A stretch of 64,000 nt of DNA from Beroe forskalii (GCA_011033025.1 WFMF01000313.1:62001-126000); one strand, 5' to 3'; shown: positions 45,801 to 54,070, counted from the stretch's first letter. Numbers and translations are program-made. Notes: generated by a model not told the origin, from the sequence alone.

Positions 45801-48800
45801 CCCAATATATAAATCACTGAAATGGCAATTGAATAGATCCGTGTTCTTTGTCCCACGATCCTCAGACATATTCCCCGTCATGGATATTTTAAGACACACT
45901 TTCTCCGAATCTTAAATCACAGAGAGTCAGACATTGGACATGTGTTAAGTCATGAGGTCAGATCATCGTAGTATATCCGTGGCCGTGTGTTGGACCTGCT
46001 TGTTTTAAGATATTATGGAGTGATGGCTGAGACTTGCGAAGTGGGGCCAGACACACAGAGATAAGCTATTGTTGAGGATATGGCGGTTATATTGTATTAA
46101 GTCACCATTTACTGATACATTAACTCATCACATTTTCATAGCTTTTTATTGTGTGAAAGTCCCACGTTACAAGTTAATATACCGCTGAACACAATGGATA
46201 TAGTAAACACCGCACAACAATAGCTAGAACATAGTGTGCTTGCTGTTTCAAGCACGATTGCCAAGGGAGATAAGCAACGGTTGAAACGTTAAGTATCCTA
46301 GGCCACGGTTTGTCGGTTTGTGGTTACCAATTGTTCGTTAAATCCGGGTTAAAATAGGATTCAGAAGCACATTCTGATTCAGAGCATGAATGGTCTTTTA
46401 GGATATTTTTAGGACTTAAAGGACTTCACCGGTTCATTTAGAGGTCAAGGTTACACAAAGAGTGTTCTGTACGTGTCCGAGCGAGTTCCAAGTGTCTTTG
46501 TCAAGCCTGAACATGTTACCGAGAGAATGCCCTCCCAAGTCTGCATTTTAATGTTCTACCCTGAGGCTCAAAGTGGAACCAACCTTCTATCAATCAGTGA
46601 ATTGTCCATTATCTGACATAACATTCCTCGAGTGCCCAGCCCATGACACATTAATCAAAGAATTCGCATCTCAGACTCAATGCTTGACACTCCCATGATC
46701 TCCATGACAAGATGCAATCGACAGTTGAGAGTGACGTCATTATCATGGTTTACAATGGTGAATTGACAACGTTACACCGCCCATCTATTGTACTCAGAAC
46801 AGGAGGGAGTGTATGATTTAAGAAGTTCTGAAACACGTTATGCTGATGCTTGACTGAGTATACTCGTCAATGGTTGCTAAGTTGTGTACTGAATGTGTTG
46901 CTAGGGCAGTGAAATATACGGTGATTACTGTGTGGTTGCTAGGAAAATACAGTGGTTGTCAAGGGGGGGGGGGAGAGGTGTACTGGGACAGCCATGAAAC
47001 ATTAAACTGCCAGAGTTATTGAAAGAAGTGTGAGTGCTGGAATAAATTGCAATTTGAAAAAAGAGCTCGATTCGTCTTCTGGCCAGGTTAATCTTACAGT
47101 TAAATGCTAATTGTTAATAGAGTTAGGGTTACATCTCCCGATCTATCTTTCTTGGAAAACTCCCTCGCATTCTGATGAATGTAACTCAATCCATAGCCAC
47201 ACAATTACACAGAATGGCGGATACGGTTTCACGGAATGGTGTATCCGATACTTCGTCTAGAAAAGGAGATATTCTACTGAATGTAGGTATTCGGAAGTGA
47301 GGGTATATTCGATACCCTTGTCTCATTTCTACTGAACTCGAAGCTGTATTCTCAGGAAAGTCACTCGGGAAATGGACAAAGTCACCTGATTTTATGTTCC
47401 TCATTCCCCGTATAATTACTTGGTGAAGTGATGTAGTCTATCTGGTTCTAGAATATTTCCTTTCGTGGAAGCATGTCATTTGAAGTACATGAGAAGTACG
47501 AAGATAAGTACGAAGATAAAGTGCAGTTTAACGTTTCAAGACATTGATACTTTAACCTCACAAAAAGCAATTATTTTCAAGTTTAAATAGTAAACATTCT
47601 TTTGAAGAGCTAATTCTTGGTATATTTAATGATGTAAACCACATGTCGCAACATTCTTAGGTCTCTCATCTCATGGAAAATAGTTGTGCAATTTGCAAAC
47701 ACCCAGAAACCTCATTACACTCTGCAGAGTCAAGACAAAGAGACTTAGGATATAGACAAACTCTCACGTATCCATCTAAATTACCTCTCACGTTCAAATA
47801 ATCGTAGAAATATTATCCCCCTCACTGGTTCAGAGATATATCTTCTTTTCTTTTCAAATCGTGAACAATTGAGTCTCTCATAATAACTTTTCTCTCAGCA
47901 TTTAATTATGTTTCAGACTCCAACTATTCTCATCATTTACCATTCACTCTGCAGCCGTTTTAGACACCATTCTAACTCCCTCAATTTCTCTAACACTCCG
48001 ACTGAGACGGAGTTCTAGACTGTTCTCATACTGTGAAGGGCGTGGAGGAGGTGGAGGAAACATGAGGTGATTCAGTATAAAGTCCTCTCTGAACGAATGT
48101 TGCATGCAAATCTCCCGCTTATCAGGCTTCTCACATTACCGCACATTGAAAGCTCCTGACTGAATGAGTGGCAGTGAAACGTCAGCAGTTTACCATTCTA
48201 AACTATGAAAATTACGTCACTCTCAACCACCCATCATTTGGAACATACTCTGTATGTGTGTGCTCCCGCTCTGAAAAAAGTATACCGTGGCAAGCACTTG
48301 ACGTGTTTGGTCATGTTACCGACTTCTCTCGAAATGAAACAGTGGATTTATATGCTTCACTCGAAGTGAAACAGAGGATTTATACTATGCTTCCTTCATT
48401 TCCATTTGCTGATCTCCTCCACATTTATTTAGGCCTGGAAATCACCCCAGAATATCATGCTCATTGCTCTCGAACTCATATCTAATAATGCGACTAATAC
48501 CCATATCTAACTGTATTAGAGAGGGATGGATGGTCAGTCAATGGTAGCTTGCAATACCACCAAGGACACACACACAATAACCACCAGCTCCTACACTCCA
48601 GTATATATATATAATAAATAGTTCAGTGGGGAGGCTGAACTCGTACAGCGGAGCCTAGCTGGTGCCCTCTTCCAAAGATAGGCAGGTCTAAACCTCATCA
48701 AATCCCCATGCGAAACCATGATAATGACGCAACTTTCCTCCGGGCTATTCTCCGTCCTTGACTCGTAATTACTCGGCAAATTATTCCTTATTTGGAATGC

Positions 48801-50225
48801 AGCCCCGGCAGTTACTATTTTTATATTCTTTGAATCTGAGTACACCTCTCCCTCGCTCGGTCAGTCACCCTCTCATTATGATTAAAGCCTAGGCTCTAAC
48901 ATCTCTATCATACTTATATAATATATATGTTTTAAAGACCTCAGGGGTCCGGTCTTCACACCACCGGCTGGGAGCAGCCAATGGGAGAGGAGGATTGAGT
49001 CACGTGACCACCCAGCTCCACCATGTGTCCAATATATGTGTGTGTGGGGTGAGCTTGCTCTCTAGATTCTAAAGAAATGTGACTGAGTGTGGGTGATAAA
49101 GGTTTTAATATAGGAAAGAATATGAGTCTGGACGGATGAGTGATGAATTTGATTGGTGTTTGCCCAGGGACAGGGCTTTAGAAGGTCCTAGAACACACGT
49201 TGTCTACCGTCTGCCCCCTCGGGGGCTTTTGAAATATATCTCTGAATATTCAATGCTGCATGTGGAGAATAGGCGGTTGAGATGGTGTCATTATCAGGCT
49301 TTAGAATGGAGGATATTGAGGATGTGAGAAATAGATTGAGGATGTGAGACTCGCTTGTGAAAATGAGTTTTGTCTGTGTGTTCGGCATCATAATATATAG
49401 TTTGTATGGGACCCCGTACAGAATCTAATCAAGTAACTCATCAATCTGTTGTATTGTGTGTCGGTGAGACATATATTGAAGAGGCAAGGGCGAGAGAGCT
49501 TTTATTATAAAATCTGTTTGAATATAAGCCTGACTCTCGAGAGTTATCAATTAAAATGTTGATTACTCTGTGATTGATGTATATTCTGACACCTAATGAG
49601 ACACTTTGAAAGAGGATGTACCTAATTGTTATTTATTGGTGTAAATTAGAAGCTTTCAGAATGTGGGAAAGTTAACCAGTTTCTAAGAAATCTTGAGAAA
49701 TATTCTCAAGAGAAAATTGGGTGTCCGAAGAATAAGGTTTGACTTACTAACATACAATGGTCAATATGAAGTATTCCAAAGTTGAGAGTGAGTAAAAAGG
49801 ACATATCTTTGATACTTAAACAGCCATTATTAACAGAAATTTCTTGAGAATTGCTTAGTTACCATGGAAAACTTGATACAGACAACAGTTTGTGGTTTTA
49901 AGTTCCATAGAATTTGGCAGTCGAAAATTTACACACATCAGACAAAAAGTCACATTGAACAGTTACACAAACTTACAAACTTACAAGTCACAACACAACA
50001 AGTTGAATCTTTGAGACTAACGACACAAAATAACGATCAAATTCAAAATATTCGAGCTGCTAGATTCAAGTTTCAGCACAAACACAAACAACCACGAACC
50101 TTTCCGTATCCACCGGTTCCAATCTGTTTGATGATAGTGTACGTGTTGCTGCAAGACAGTGAAGGTTCCATTGGGGTTGGGGAAGCACTTCCAAAGTTCA
50201 TAACGTTCGTTGAGTCGGGTGCCAT
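18745..50225 (-). CDS. PIM: PIM-type serine/threonine kinase, six exons over 31.5 kb
   Basis: Minus-strand exons: 50225-50100, 25084-24932, 23818-23683, 23516-23361, 23182-23048 and 18897-18745. Every intron is phase 0 and GT-AG, giving about 285 residues (human PIM1 313). Known role: constitutively active, calmodulin-kinase-like Ser/Thr kinases promoting survival and growth. Visible: P-loop IGTGGYGK (exon 1), catalytic lysine VAIKV and helix-C glutamate VPAEIAL (exon 2), hinge LVMEYPPGYLDLFELI (exon 3), catalytic HRDLKDEN and LIDFGSA (exon 4), PIM-specific GTDVYLPPEWY in place of APE and SWAIGCL without the DxW aspartate, as in PIMs (exon 5), and HRISLKSLSAHPWL (exon 6). Exon 3 is 136 nt, one base over a whole number of codons, which breaks the frame (see exon entry). 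Intron 1 is 25.0 kb and holds a tandem duplication and several transposons. Confidence 0.88.
18898..19090 (-). repeat. Branch-point/pyrimidine array at the exon 6 acceptor
   Basis: On the minus strand the intron's last 190 bases are irregular repeats of CCTAACCCACTTCCTC-type units. The last CTAAC is about 20 bases before the AG. The CTAAC matches the metazoan branch-point consensus and each unit brings its own pyrimidine tract. Similar arrays precede every other acceptor of this gene. Confidence 0.6.
19091..20448. other. Kinase intron 5, left part: no exon supported
   Basis: A 62-codon minus-strand open stretch (19806-19994) has coding-like text such as RLNVDGPIFISELLMVDRKE but no good splice sites or recognised family. 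A partial CRE-type core (GATGACGTCATTATATCGC) lies at 19938. Otherwise it is AT-rich unique sequence. Confidence 0.3.
20449..20564 (+). promoter_or_regulatory. Dense CACGTG E-box cluster followed by a TATA box
   Basis: CACGTG occurs at 20453, 20489, 20499, 20511 and 20521. The last four are 10, 12 and 10 bases apart, about one helical turn each. TATAAAA follows at 20558, 32 bases after the last site. This is the architecture of a promoter facing right, inside the kinase intron, but no gene is recognised downstream on the plus strand. Palindromic E-boxes bind bHLH-Zip factors such as MAX, USF or TFE. Confidence 0.45.
21532..21600 (-). repeat. CRE-type dispersed element
   Basis: AACCGCCTGGATGTCAACAA, then ATCTATGATAATGACGTCAC and CAACAGCCTCTCATT on the plus strand. 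It is a full-length minus-strand copy with both GCC-containing ends. Confidence 0.65.
22140..22720. other. Kinase intron 5, low-complexity CA/TG-rich stretch
   Basis: Degenerate CTCACACT- and GTGTGTTTGTG-type simple sequence on both sides of unique DNA. No exon was found. Confidence 0.4.
22948..23025. promoter_or_regulatory. Cluster of GGTAACCATGG (X-box-like) motifs
   Basis: CCATGGTAACCCCATGGTAA, GTGGTTACCATAACTGGTAA and CCTGGTAACCATGGCAATAA follow one another within 80 bases. GTTACC/GGTAAC half-sites in inverted pairs match the RFX X-box. They lie in intron 5, 25-100 bases downstream of exon 5's donor. Confidence 0.4.
23048..23182 (-). CDS. PIM: PIM-like kinase exon 5 (activation-segment end, subdomains VIII-IX)
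   Basis: 135 nt, 45 codons. It starts GTDVYLPPEWY, the PPEW variant of the APE motif typical of PIM kinases, continues SWAIGCLIFTCLSGDSPF and ends at donor GTATGT. Confidence 0.9.
23361..23516 (-). CDS. PIM: PIM-like kinase exon 4 (catalytic loop and DFG)
   Basis: 156 nt, 52 codons. It contains VDHRDLKDENLLVNPENL and VKLIDFGSASQLTDKAYTRF. All catalytic residues are present: the HRD aspartate, the lysine two residues on, the asparagine and the DFG aspartate. The donor is GTAAGG. Confidence 0.93.
23683..23818 (-). CDS. PIM: PIM-like kinase exon 3, with a one-base frameshift
   Basis: 136 nt where 135 is expected. After acceptor CATTCAG the exon reads YIAHFKVAGWVV in the frame required by exon 2. 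From GTGCTTGGTCATGG the kinase text (LVMEYPPGYLDLFELI) is one base on, which is the frame required by exon 4. One extra base in the GGGTGGGTGGTGCTTGG tract explains it and restores family length. An internal AG after CTTCAAAG could let splicing skip the lesion at the cost of strand beta-4. Confidence 0.82.
23825..24000 (-). repeat. Branch-point/pyrimidine array at the exon 3 acceptor
   Basis: On the minus strand CTCTAACCCTC and related units recur four or more times, with the last CTAAC about 20 bases from the AG. Same type as at the exon 2 and exon 6 acceptors. Confidence 0.55.
24001..24931. other. Remainder of kinase intron 2, nothing recognised
   Basis: AT-rich sequence with no open frame of note and no repeat seen elsewhere in the window. 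Confidence 0.4.
24932..25084 (-). CDS. PIM: PIM-like kinase exon 2 (beta-2 to helix C)
   Basis: 153 nt, 51 codons. It starts VYLAQHKYTGKQVAIKVM, carrying the ATP-anchoring lysine, and includes GERVPAEIALIANLSH with the helix-C glutamate. The acceptor is CTCCTTCAG. Confidence 0.9.
25085..25330 (-). repeat. Branch-point/pyrimidine array at the exon 2 acceptor
   Basis: The minus strand shows about eight irregular CTAACCCAC-pyrimidine units up to CTAACCCACTCCTCCTCCTT and CAG. This is the longest of the arrays in this gene. Confidence 0.6.
25331..25914. other. Kinase intron 1, unique stretch before the duplication
   Basis: AT-rich, no exon or repeat recognised. Confidence 0.4.
26579..26648. promoter_or_regulatory. 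Evenly spaced CACGTG array in copy A
   Basis: CACGTG at 26579, 26601, 26622 and 26643: intervals 22, 21 and 21, two helical turns. Copy B keeps the same four sites and the same intervals although bases between them have changed. Confidence 0.5.
26746..26795 (-). repeat. CRE-type dispersed element (copy A, first)
   Basis: CCCATTCTAAACCCTGATAA, then TGACCTCACTCCCAACCACC and TATCAT. It faces the plus-strand copy at 26915. Confidence 0.65.
26915..26965 (+). repeat. CRE-type dispersed element (copy A, second)
   Basis: GTGTGATGTCGTTATCATGA, then GTTAAAGGGGTGAGTTGTTG and ACATCA. It is oriented opposite to the copy 120 bases to its left. Confidence 0.6.
27375..27500 (+). repeat. VNTR of AGCATGAGACTTCCAGC units, copy A (about 5 units)
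   Basis: GCATGAGACTTCCAGC and variants repeat every 24 bases or so. Copy B (35075-35145) has only about three, a copy-number change since the duplication. Confidence 0.7.
28024..28113. promoter_or_regulatory. Two X-box-like motifs, copy A
   Basis: GTTACCATGGTGAC at 28024 and GTTACCATGACAAC at 28100. Equivalents GTTACCATGGTTAC (36608) and GTAACCATGACAAC (36683) are kept in copy B. Confidence 0.4.
29965..30065 (+). promoter_or_regulatory. Promoter-like cluster: E-box, CCAAT, TATA
   Basis: ATCACGTGGTTAAC, CCAATCAGCG and TATATATTTGG follow in that order within about 50 bases, then ACAACAGCTGCTGCGTGTG. The same arrangement is at 44365-44465 in copy B. No transcript is identified downstream. Confidence 0.35.
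32335..32397 (+). repeat. CRE-type dispersed element (copy A, third)
   Basis: GAGAGTGACGTCATTATCAT, then GGTTTACAATGGTGAGTTGT and TGACGTTACACCGCCCATCT. Close to the consensus over its whole length; the copy B equivalent is at 46727. Confidence 0.75.
34276..34345. promoter_or_regulatory. Evenly spaced CACGTG array in copy B
   Basis: CACGTG at 34276, 34298, 34319 and 34340, intervals 22, 21 and 21, identical to copy A. Confidence 0.5.
34436..34650. repeat. CRE-type dispersed elements (copy B pair, facing)
   Basis: Minus-strand copy CCATTCTAAACCCTGATAAT, then GACGTCACTCTCAACCACCT at 34438; plus-strand copy GTGATGTCGTTATCAAGGGT at 34607. Copy B keeps the intact TGACGTCA where copy A has TGACCTCA. 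Confidence 0.65.
35564..36501 (+). mobile_element. Non-autonomous Helitron, 938 bp, with an empty site in copy A
   Basis: The element begins TCTTACTATATATAATGCG and ends CTAG, with hairpin CCGTCC-GTA-GGACGG (36476-36490) seven bases before the CTAG. It sits between A and T with no target duplication. Copy A at 27915/27916 reads GTTACA directly followed by TTTTAATAAT, exactly the two sides of this insertion. These are all the hallmarks of a canonical Helitron. It has no helicase gene; the interior is a tandem array (35700-36375). Confidence 0.93.
35700..36375 (+). repeat. 126-131 bp tandem repeat inside the Helitron
   Basis: GGGCGTGGGAGGCCACGCCC and variants recur at about 35710, 35836, 35962, 36093, 36223 and, decayed, 36355. 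Each is followed by CAAATTAAA- or AAAAATTAAA-, CCTTCGCCAT and TTTTGAGAATTTTGTCC. Confidence 0.85.
37980..38650. repeat. Degenerate GTGGAACGTAGACTGG repeats, left block
   Basis: Units such as GTGTGGAACGTAGACTGGAG and TGGTGTCAAGTGTG recur every 25-30 bases in plus orientation to about 38510, then in reverse (CCAATCTACGTTCC) to 38640. Confidence 0.8.
38643..39672. mobile_element. Nested fold-back element around a GTCAA array
   Basis: Long imperfect inverted repeats of about 180 bp: CTGGTGTGAACCCTACTGAC at 38643, TTTACTGGTCAATGACTAGT near 38744 and GCACCCTAAACGCACCATAA near 38770 have reverse-complement partners at 39655, 39550 and 39520. The interior is almost wholly GTCAA repeats. No coding capacity. 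Confidence 0.8.
38815..39480 (+). repeat. AGTCAGTCA tandem array
   Basis: Uninterrupted AAGTCAGTC units with variants (GGTCAGTC, AAATCAGTC) for about 600 bp. At the right end the orientation flips to TGACTTGACTGAC. Confidence 0.95.
39690..40970. repeat. Satellite of AAATGGTACCATTT units with G/C-rich caps
   Basis: About 25-30 units of 37-42 bp, each with the palindrome AAATGGTACCATTT followed by (C)AAAAAGTGCCAAAAATCACG. They are flanked by TTGGCAATTTGTTATATCC (39728) and TTGGCGATCTTTATATCC (40910) with runs of CCCCC and ACCCCCTA. The long open frames on both strands come from the stop-poor repeat and are not genes. Confidence 0.9.
40975..41930. repeat. Degenerate GTGGAACGTAGACTGG repeats, right block
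   Basis: Same family as at 37980-38650 but in mirror order: reverse orientation (ACCAGTCTACGTTCCACC) to about 41450, then forward (GTGGAACGTAGACTGCTG). The four sub-blocks read plus, minus, minus, plus around the central satellites. Confidence 0.8.
42220..42301. repeat. Strong hairpin
   Basis: AAATTTATTCAATGGGGGCT with GGCAA pairs with TTGCCAGCCCCATTAAATTT across a 32-base loop. Confidence 0.75.
42302..43330. other. Unique part of the 5.8-kb insertion
   Basis: Contains a 138-codon plus-strand open frame (42785-43201) with lysine/asparagine-rich text EAQQRHKANYNKNKNRK. This faintly recalls the tail of retroelement integrases, but no catalytic motif is present. I do not call it a gene. Confidence 0.25.
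46727..46790 (+). repeat. CRE-type dispersed element (copy B, third)
   Basis: GAGAGTGACGTCATTATCAT, then GGTTTACAATGGTGAATTGA and CACCGCCCATC. Counterpart of the copy at 32335. Confidence 0.7.
48189..48237 (-). repeat. CRE-type dispersed element
   Basis: TACCATTCTAAACTATGAAA, then ATTACGTCACTCTCAACCAC and CCATCATTTG. It retains both ends. Confidence 0.65.
48712..48755 (-). repeat. CRE-type dispersed element, partial
   Basis: GAAACCATGATAATGACGCA followed by ACTTTCCTCCGGGCTATTCT. Core with a substituted half-site. Confidence 0.5.
48960..49045 (-). promoter_or_regulatory. CCAAT plus E-box cluster in kinase intron 1
   Basis: AGCCAATGGGAG, then GTCACGTGAC and CCAATATATG within 70 bases, about 1.1 kb downstream of exon 1 on the gene's strand. 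Could be an alternative promoter or an enhancer. Confidence 0.3.
49276..49312 (+). repeat. CRE-type dispersed element, partial
   Basis: GAGATGGTGTCATTATCAGG followed by CTTTAGAATGGAGG. Confidence 0.5.
50100..50225 (-). CDS. PIM: PIM-like kinase exon 1 (start and glycine-rich loop)
   Basis: 126 nt, 42 codons from ATG 50225 to AAG 50100, donor GTTCGT. It reads MAPDSTNVMNFGSASPTP, a short Ser/Pro-rich tail, then YTIIKQIGTGGYGK, a P-loop that continues exactly into VYLAQ of exon 2, 25 kb away. Phase 0, co-linear and in the right orientation. It overlaps a 133-codon frame on the plus strand that is a shadow. Confidence 0.85.
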
Positions 50226-50700
50226 GTTGCGATTTATTCTTGGATTGGATCTTCTTGAAAAGTAAACAAGTCAGAGCAGGAATGAACGAATATCACCGAG
50301 ATGATTCCTTAATGTAGGTGTAGGAGTACAGACGATAGGAGGGGCCAGCAGGAAACTAGAAATCTGACATCATCCTCGGTTTTATGTTTACGTCACACAA
50401 CTGCTCACAAAGAAACGCTAACACAACGACACTGCGGCCTGCTCTCTCTCCCCTCTCACAGCAATAATTATACACACCAGCCGCGCGCTCATTGGTCACT
50501 TTCAAACTCACCGTCCAACCAGTGCAACGCATTCCGCCCACGTGACATTCTCATGCGCGGCGCTTAGCGCCCACGTGACTATTTCATGTACAGGCTATTC
50601 AGTGAAAGTATGCGCACGTGACTCTCACAGTTACACAACGTGGCCGACATGTGATTGGTCCGTGATCCGTGGTAAGAAAAGACAGAGAGAGACCTTGATT
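50226..50700 (-). promoter_or_regulatory. Promoter region of the PIM-like kinase
   Basis: Three CACGTGAC sites at 50539, 50572 and 50615, inverted CCAAT boxes (ATTGG) at 50491 and 50654, and a locally GC-richer stretch GCGCGGCGCTTAGCGC at 50555. All lie 265-430 bases upstream of the start codon. No TATA box at a convincing distance. bHLH-Zip and NF-Y control is inferred from the motifs only. Confidence 0.5.
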
Positions 50701-53507
50701 CGTAGCAAATAGCATCATTCATATTTTTAGCTTATTCCGCTGAAGAAAGGAGTATAACATAACAAGGCGCTTGTAAATTGGCTTCCCATCGGTCATCTGT
50801 ATCCATGGCAATGGCTGTGCTCCGCACTAATTAGCACGCTAATTGGCTCACTAATTGGTAGACAGCGTGTAACTCTCTCTATACTTGAGCGGTAGTGTCA
50901 GGTCTTATCGAGGAACGCGTGCCGGGGAACGTATCAAATTGCCACACGGAACAACTGACTTCATTGGTCTTGTAGAAACCTTTAAACTTATCAAATTATT
51001 CCTATGACTTGTTAACCCTAGGCTATCTCGTGTCAAAACTGAGAGCATTTCATCAATTCATCGTTCGTCGCGAAGTTGGCAAAACAGTGATTTCTATGTT
51101 TCCTGAATGGCCTTTCCCATCGTCAGACTCCCACGATTTGTATGTTTAATAAAGTTTAAAATGATAATAATTCGAATCAAATTTGTCAATTCAAAATATT
51201 GTCAGCATCATTAAATTTTAAAAACTATGTGTTTTACACGACAAAACAACAGTTTCGGTTAAACTTTCAAGATAATCAGATACGTAATCGATGGCAAAAT
51301 TTGCTAATCAACAAATATGAACTTCATATTTGAAGTTCAGTAATGTAAGATAACGTGGTTAAATCAAAATACAAAATGAAGAGCTGAATAAATGTATGGA
51401 CAAATCTTTACAGAAAACGAAAAGAAATCGCATTAAAATGAAAAATATCATGTCGATGTAACAAAAAATAAAGATGAAAGTCACAAATTGCAACTCCACA
51501 CTTTCACAAATACAACTATGCTTGGTGTTTATACGGGATCACGCATCTATAGGAGTAAAACAATAAAAGGGAACGCGTTTAGAGCGATAAACACGTTTTT
51601 GATATAACTATATATCCGAACCAGAATTAATGCCTTATTCAGACAACATATAATCGAGGTTGCTATATTTATAAGCAACGGATATCAACTGCAAAGCATG
51701 AACTCTTGTCAGGATAAGAATTGTTTCTTTGCCAAGATAATACAAGCGTCGCGATACCTTTCCCCGAAAATATGCATCTTATGACAGGTCCTATTAATAT
51801 CTTGATGTGTTCTAAGACATTTCCTGATTTGGAAGCATGTGAATCATGTGAAGTTCTCATTTTATTCTTGAAGTCTTAAAATAGTCATTGAAAACTGCAA
51901 CAGTTCAATCCATAAACTAATCTATTTAAGAATTAACTAATGCTAAATTAATTCCTAACTTGGTCAAATTATCGATCCTACTGCCCAAATGACTCTGGAC
52001 ATTCTGACAGCAGCTTAAGTACTTGACATACGAATATTCTAAATTTACTTCCCTGATTTTGGTAAGATTTTAATTTCCTCTGTTTGAAGTGTGACAAATT
52101 CCAGGGCAAAAACAAAGTTCAATCATGTGACTTACATAATGCTTCATTCTATCATTTTTTGATATAAAAAGCGTGACAAAAATTCGTACAAAATCAGGCA
52201 AGTAGCTGTACAGCCAAGTGAATTCGGTTACGCTCATCAGCAAACAAATTAATAAAACTATAAAATGAGGAAATGTGCATCTATATAGCGATAGTAGAAA
52301 GTTCCTAGCGTCACTAAACGATTCAGCGGTGGTACAAGATTCCGATTGAAGGTGTTCTACTTTCACAGTCAGAACTTAGATGTTCCGGTTGTATTATAAC
52401 GTTCCATGCGCCTCAACTTGCAAGATTTAATTGGAAACCATTCTAAGCATCCGCCGCAATGAAATAGAGCTATCGGGAAGAGTTTATTTTTAATGCATTG
52501 GGACGAGGCGCAGCCGAGTCTTATTTATGCATCATAAACACTGAGTTGATGGCCTGTAGCTGTATTATGCGACAGTGTACTTTACTATATGATGCCGAGA
52601 ATCTCAAAAATCAAAACCAAGCACTGAAAATAATCGCCTGCGTATGTGTCAAATTCTATTTCGATCTTTTCTTGATAAGTTGATAGGATTCCAATACGAA
52701 ATCAATTATAATGGCCATGAATGACAAGTATTTAGATTATAAAATATATTCTCGGATTTGATAACATGATTCCTGGAAGCGAATCAAACGAATTTCAACA
52801 AATCATCACATCTATTCATGAATTCATTATATATTGCTGTATGCCATGAGAACAAATTGACGGCTTGCAAGAAATTATAATGAGCTTGGTGGGAAATGGC
52901 AATTGTAACGGAATCTCGACAGCTATATCCGTTGATCACCTGTCAAATTTTTCTCGACACATCTCGAGAAGTGTGACCTTGGCAGAGTGATAATAAATTG
53001 GATTAAAACTTAAACAGGAATTAAAAGTAGTCCAAATGAAAAGCAGTCTGAGCGGAAACATGACAGGGATAATTTACGACAAAATATTGAGAGCCAATGC
53101 TGCACCAGCCTAGTATAGAATATGGCGAGATCGATGCAAAAGGCAGAATGGAATATCAAAATAGTGGCTGATGGGTTCCCCTCGGTACGAATATTTAAAT
53201 TTTAAGAGCCGTTTTGACAGACCTCTTGAGTTCAGATCAATGCGCGTTTAAACTGCTTAAACAGCATAATATAGGTTTTAATTTCATAGTTCAGTTATGG
53301 ATCATATACTGATGTTCGAACAGTATTTCTAGTTCTATGGAGCTATATAATATCAAGTTATATGGACTCGGTTTACTGCGTCACAAACTTAATAATATCA
53401 CAGCTTGAGCTGTTTCAGAACATTAACAGTGGCATTATGATATATCTGGAGAAAGTTAATGCATTTTAAATTGACAGATAATCATGGAAGCTGTGAATAT
53501 GATCGAT
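50701..53507. other. No gene recognised
   Basis: AT-rich unique DNA. A 98-codon minus-strand frame (52070-52366) has a hydrophobic stretch FPHFIVLLICLLMSV but no recognised family or splice context. GACGAGGCGCAGCCGAGTC at 52502 is a fragment of the element at 61872. Confidence 0.35.
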
Positions 53508-53660
53508 GGCGTAAATTAGCTTACCCACGCAGGTCAAGCAGGTCGACATTTGACATTAACCAATCAGCGTCAGAGTTCACTGCAAAATCGCTCGTCGATT
53601 GGTCTATGCCATGTAGTTTTTTTGAATCTCACGCGAGCAAGCTGATTCACGCCACGGATA
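53508..53660 (+). promoter_or_regulatory. Second CCAAT module, related to that at 16207
   Basis: GGCGTAAATTAGCTTACCC, then CCAATCAGC at 53560 and inverted CGATTGG at 53596, then GCTGATTC and CGGATATTAGCTACATGG. Same order as at 16207-16300 in diverged form, so an old repeat or a conserved regulatory block. Confidence 0.35.
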
Positions 53661-54017
53661 TTAGCTACATGGCAAATCCTCTAGAAAAACTCAAAACCAG
53701 GACTTTACCAAGAATTCTGGCATCAAATCGGAACCCCTGAACCCCTCCAGATTTGATCGTACATATAAACTGCTGTTATAAAGAAGCTATAAACTAAAGT
53801 ATATACACTTCTAAACCATATAATCCGTTTGTTCTCGAGTAATTAATATATAATGACTAATGATAAATATTTTTAAAGTGGTCTATTAATAATATACTTC
53901 ATAGAATACACGTCTGCAGAGAATGCTGCAGAACGAGCAATATCATATAGAGATCAGTATATTCCGCTGTATGTGTACTGCCCTGGTTGTGCTAAGAATA
54001 TTGCTATATAGTCGAGA

Positions 54018-54070
54018 TGATGGTGTAATTTTCAGGGTTTAAGATGGTGAATTTATGACGTTGGAATATC
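54018..54070 (+). repeat. CRE-type dispersed element
   Basis: GATGGTGTAATTTTCAGGGT, then TTAAGATGGTGAATTTATGA and CGTTGGAAT. Confidence 0.55.

Larger units (their letters stand above)
33608..47975 (+). repeat. Large tandem duplication, copy B (7.6 kb without insertions)
   Basis: Direct repeat of 25915-33607, interrupted by a 938-bp Helitron (35564-36501) and a roughly 5.83-kb inverted-repeat insertion (37604-43431). Removing both leaves about 7.6 kb, matching copy A. Similarity stops near 47975, after TTTTAGACACCATTCTAACT. Confidence 0.92.

Noticed and set aside
49864-50265. 133-codon plus-strand open frame
   Set aside because: It overlaps the minus-strand kinase exon 1, which has a clear P-loop and exact splice phase. 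The plus frame has no recognisable features.
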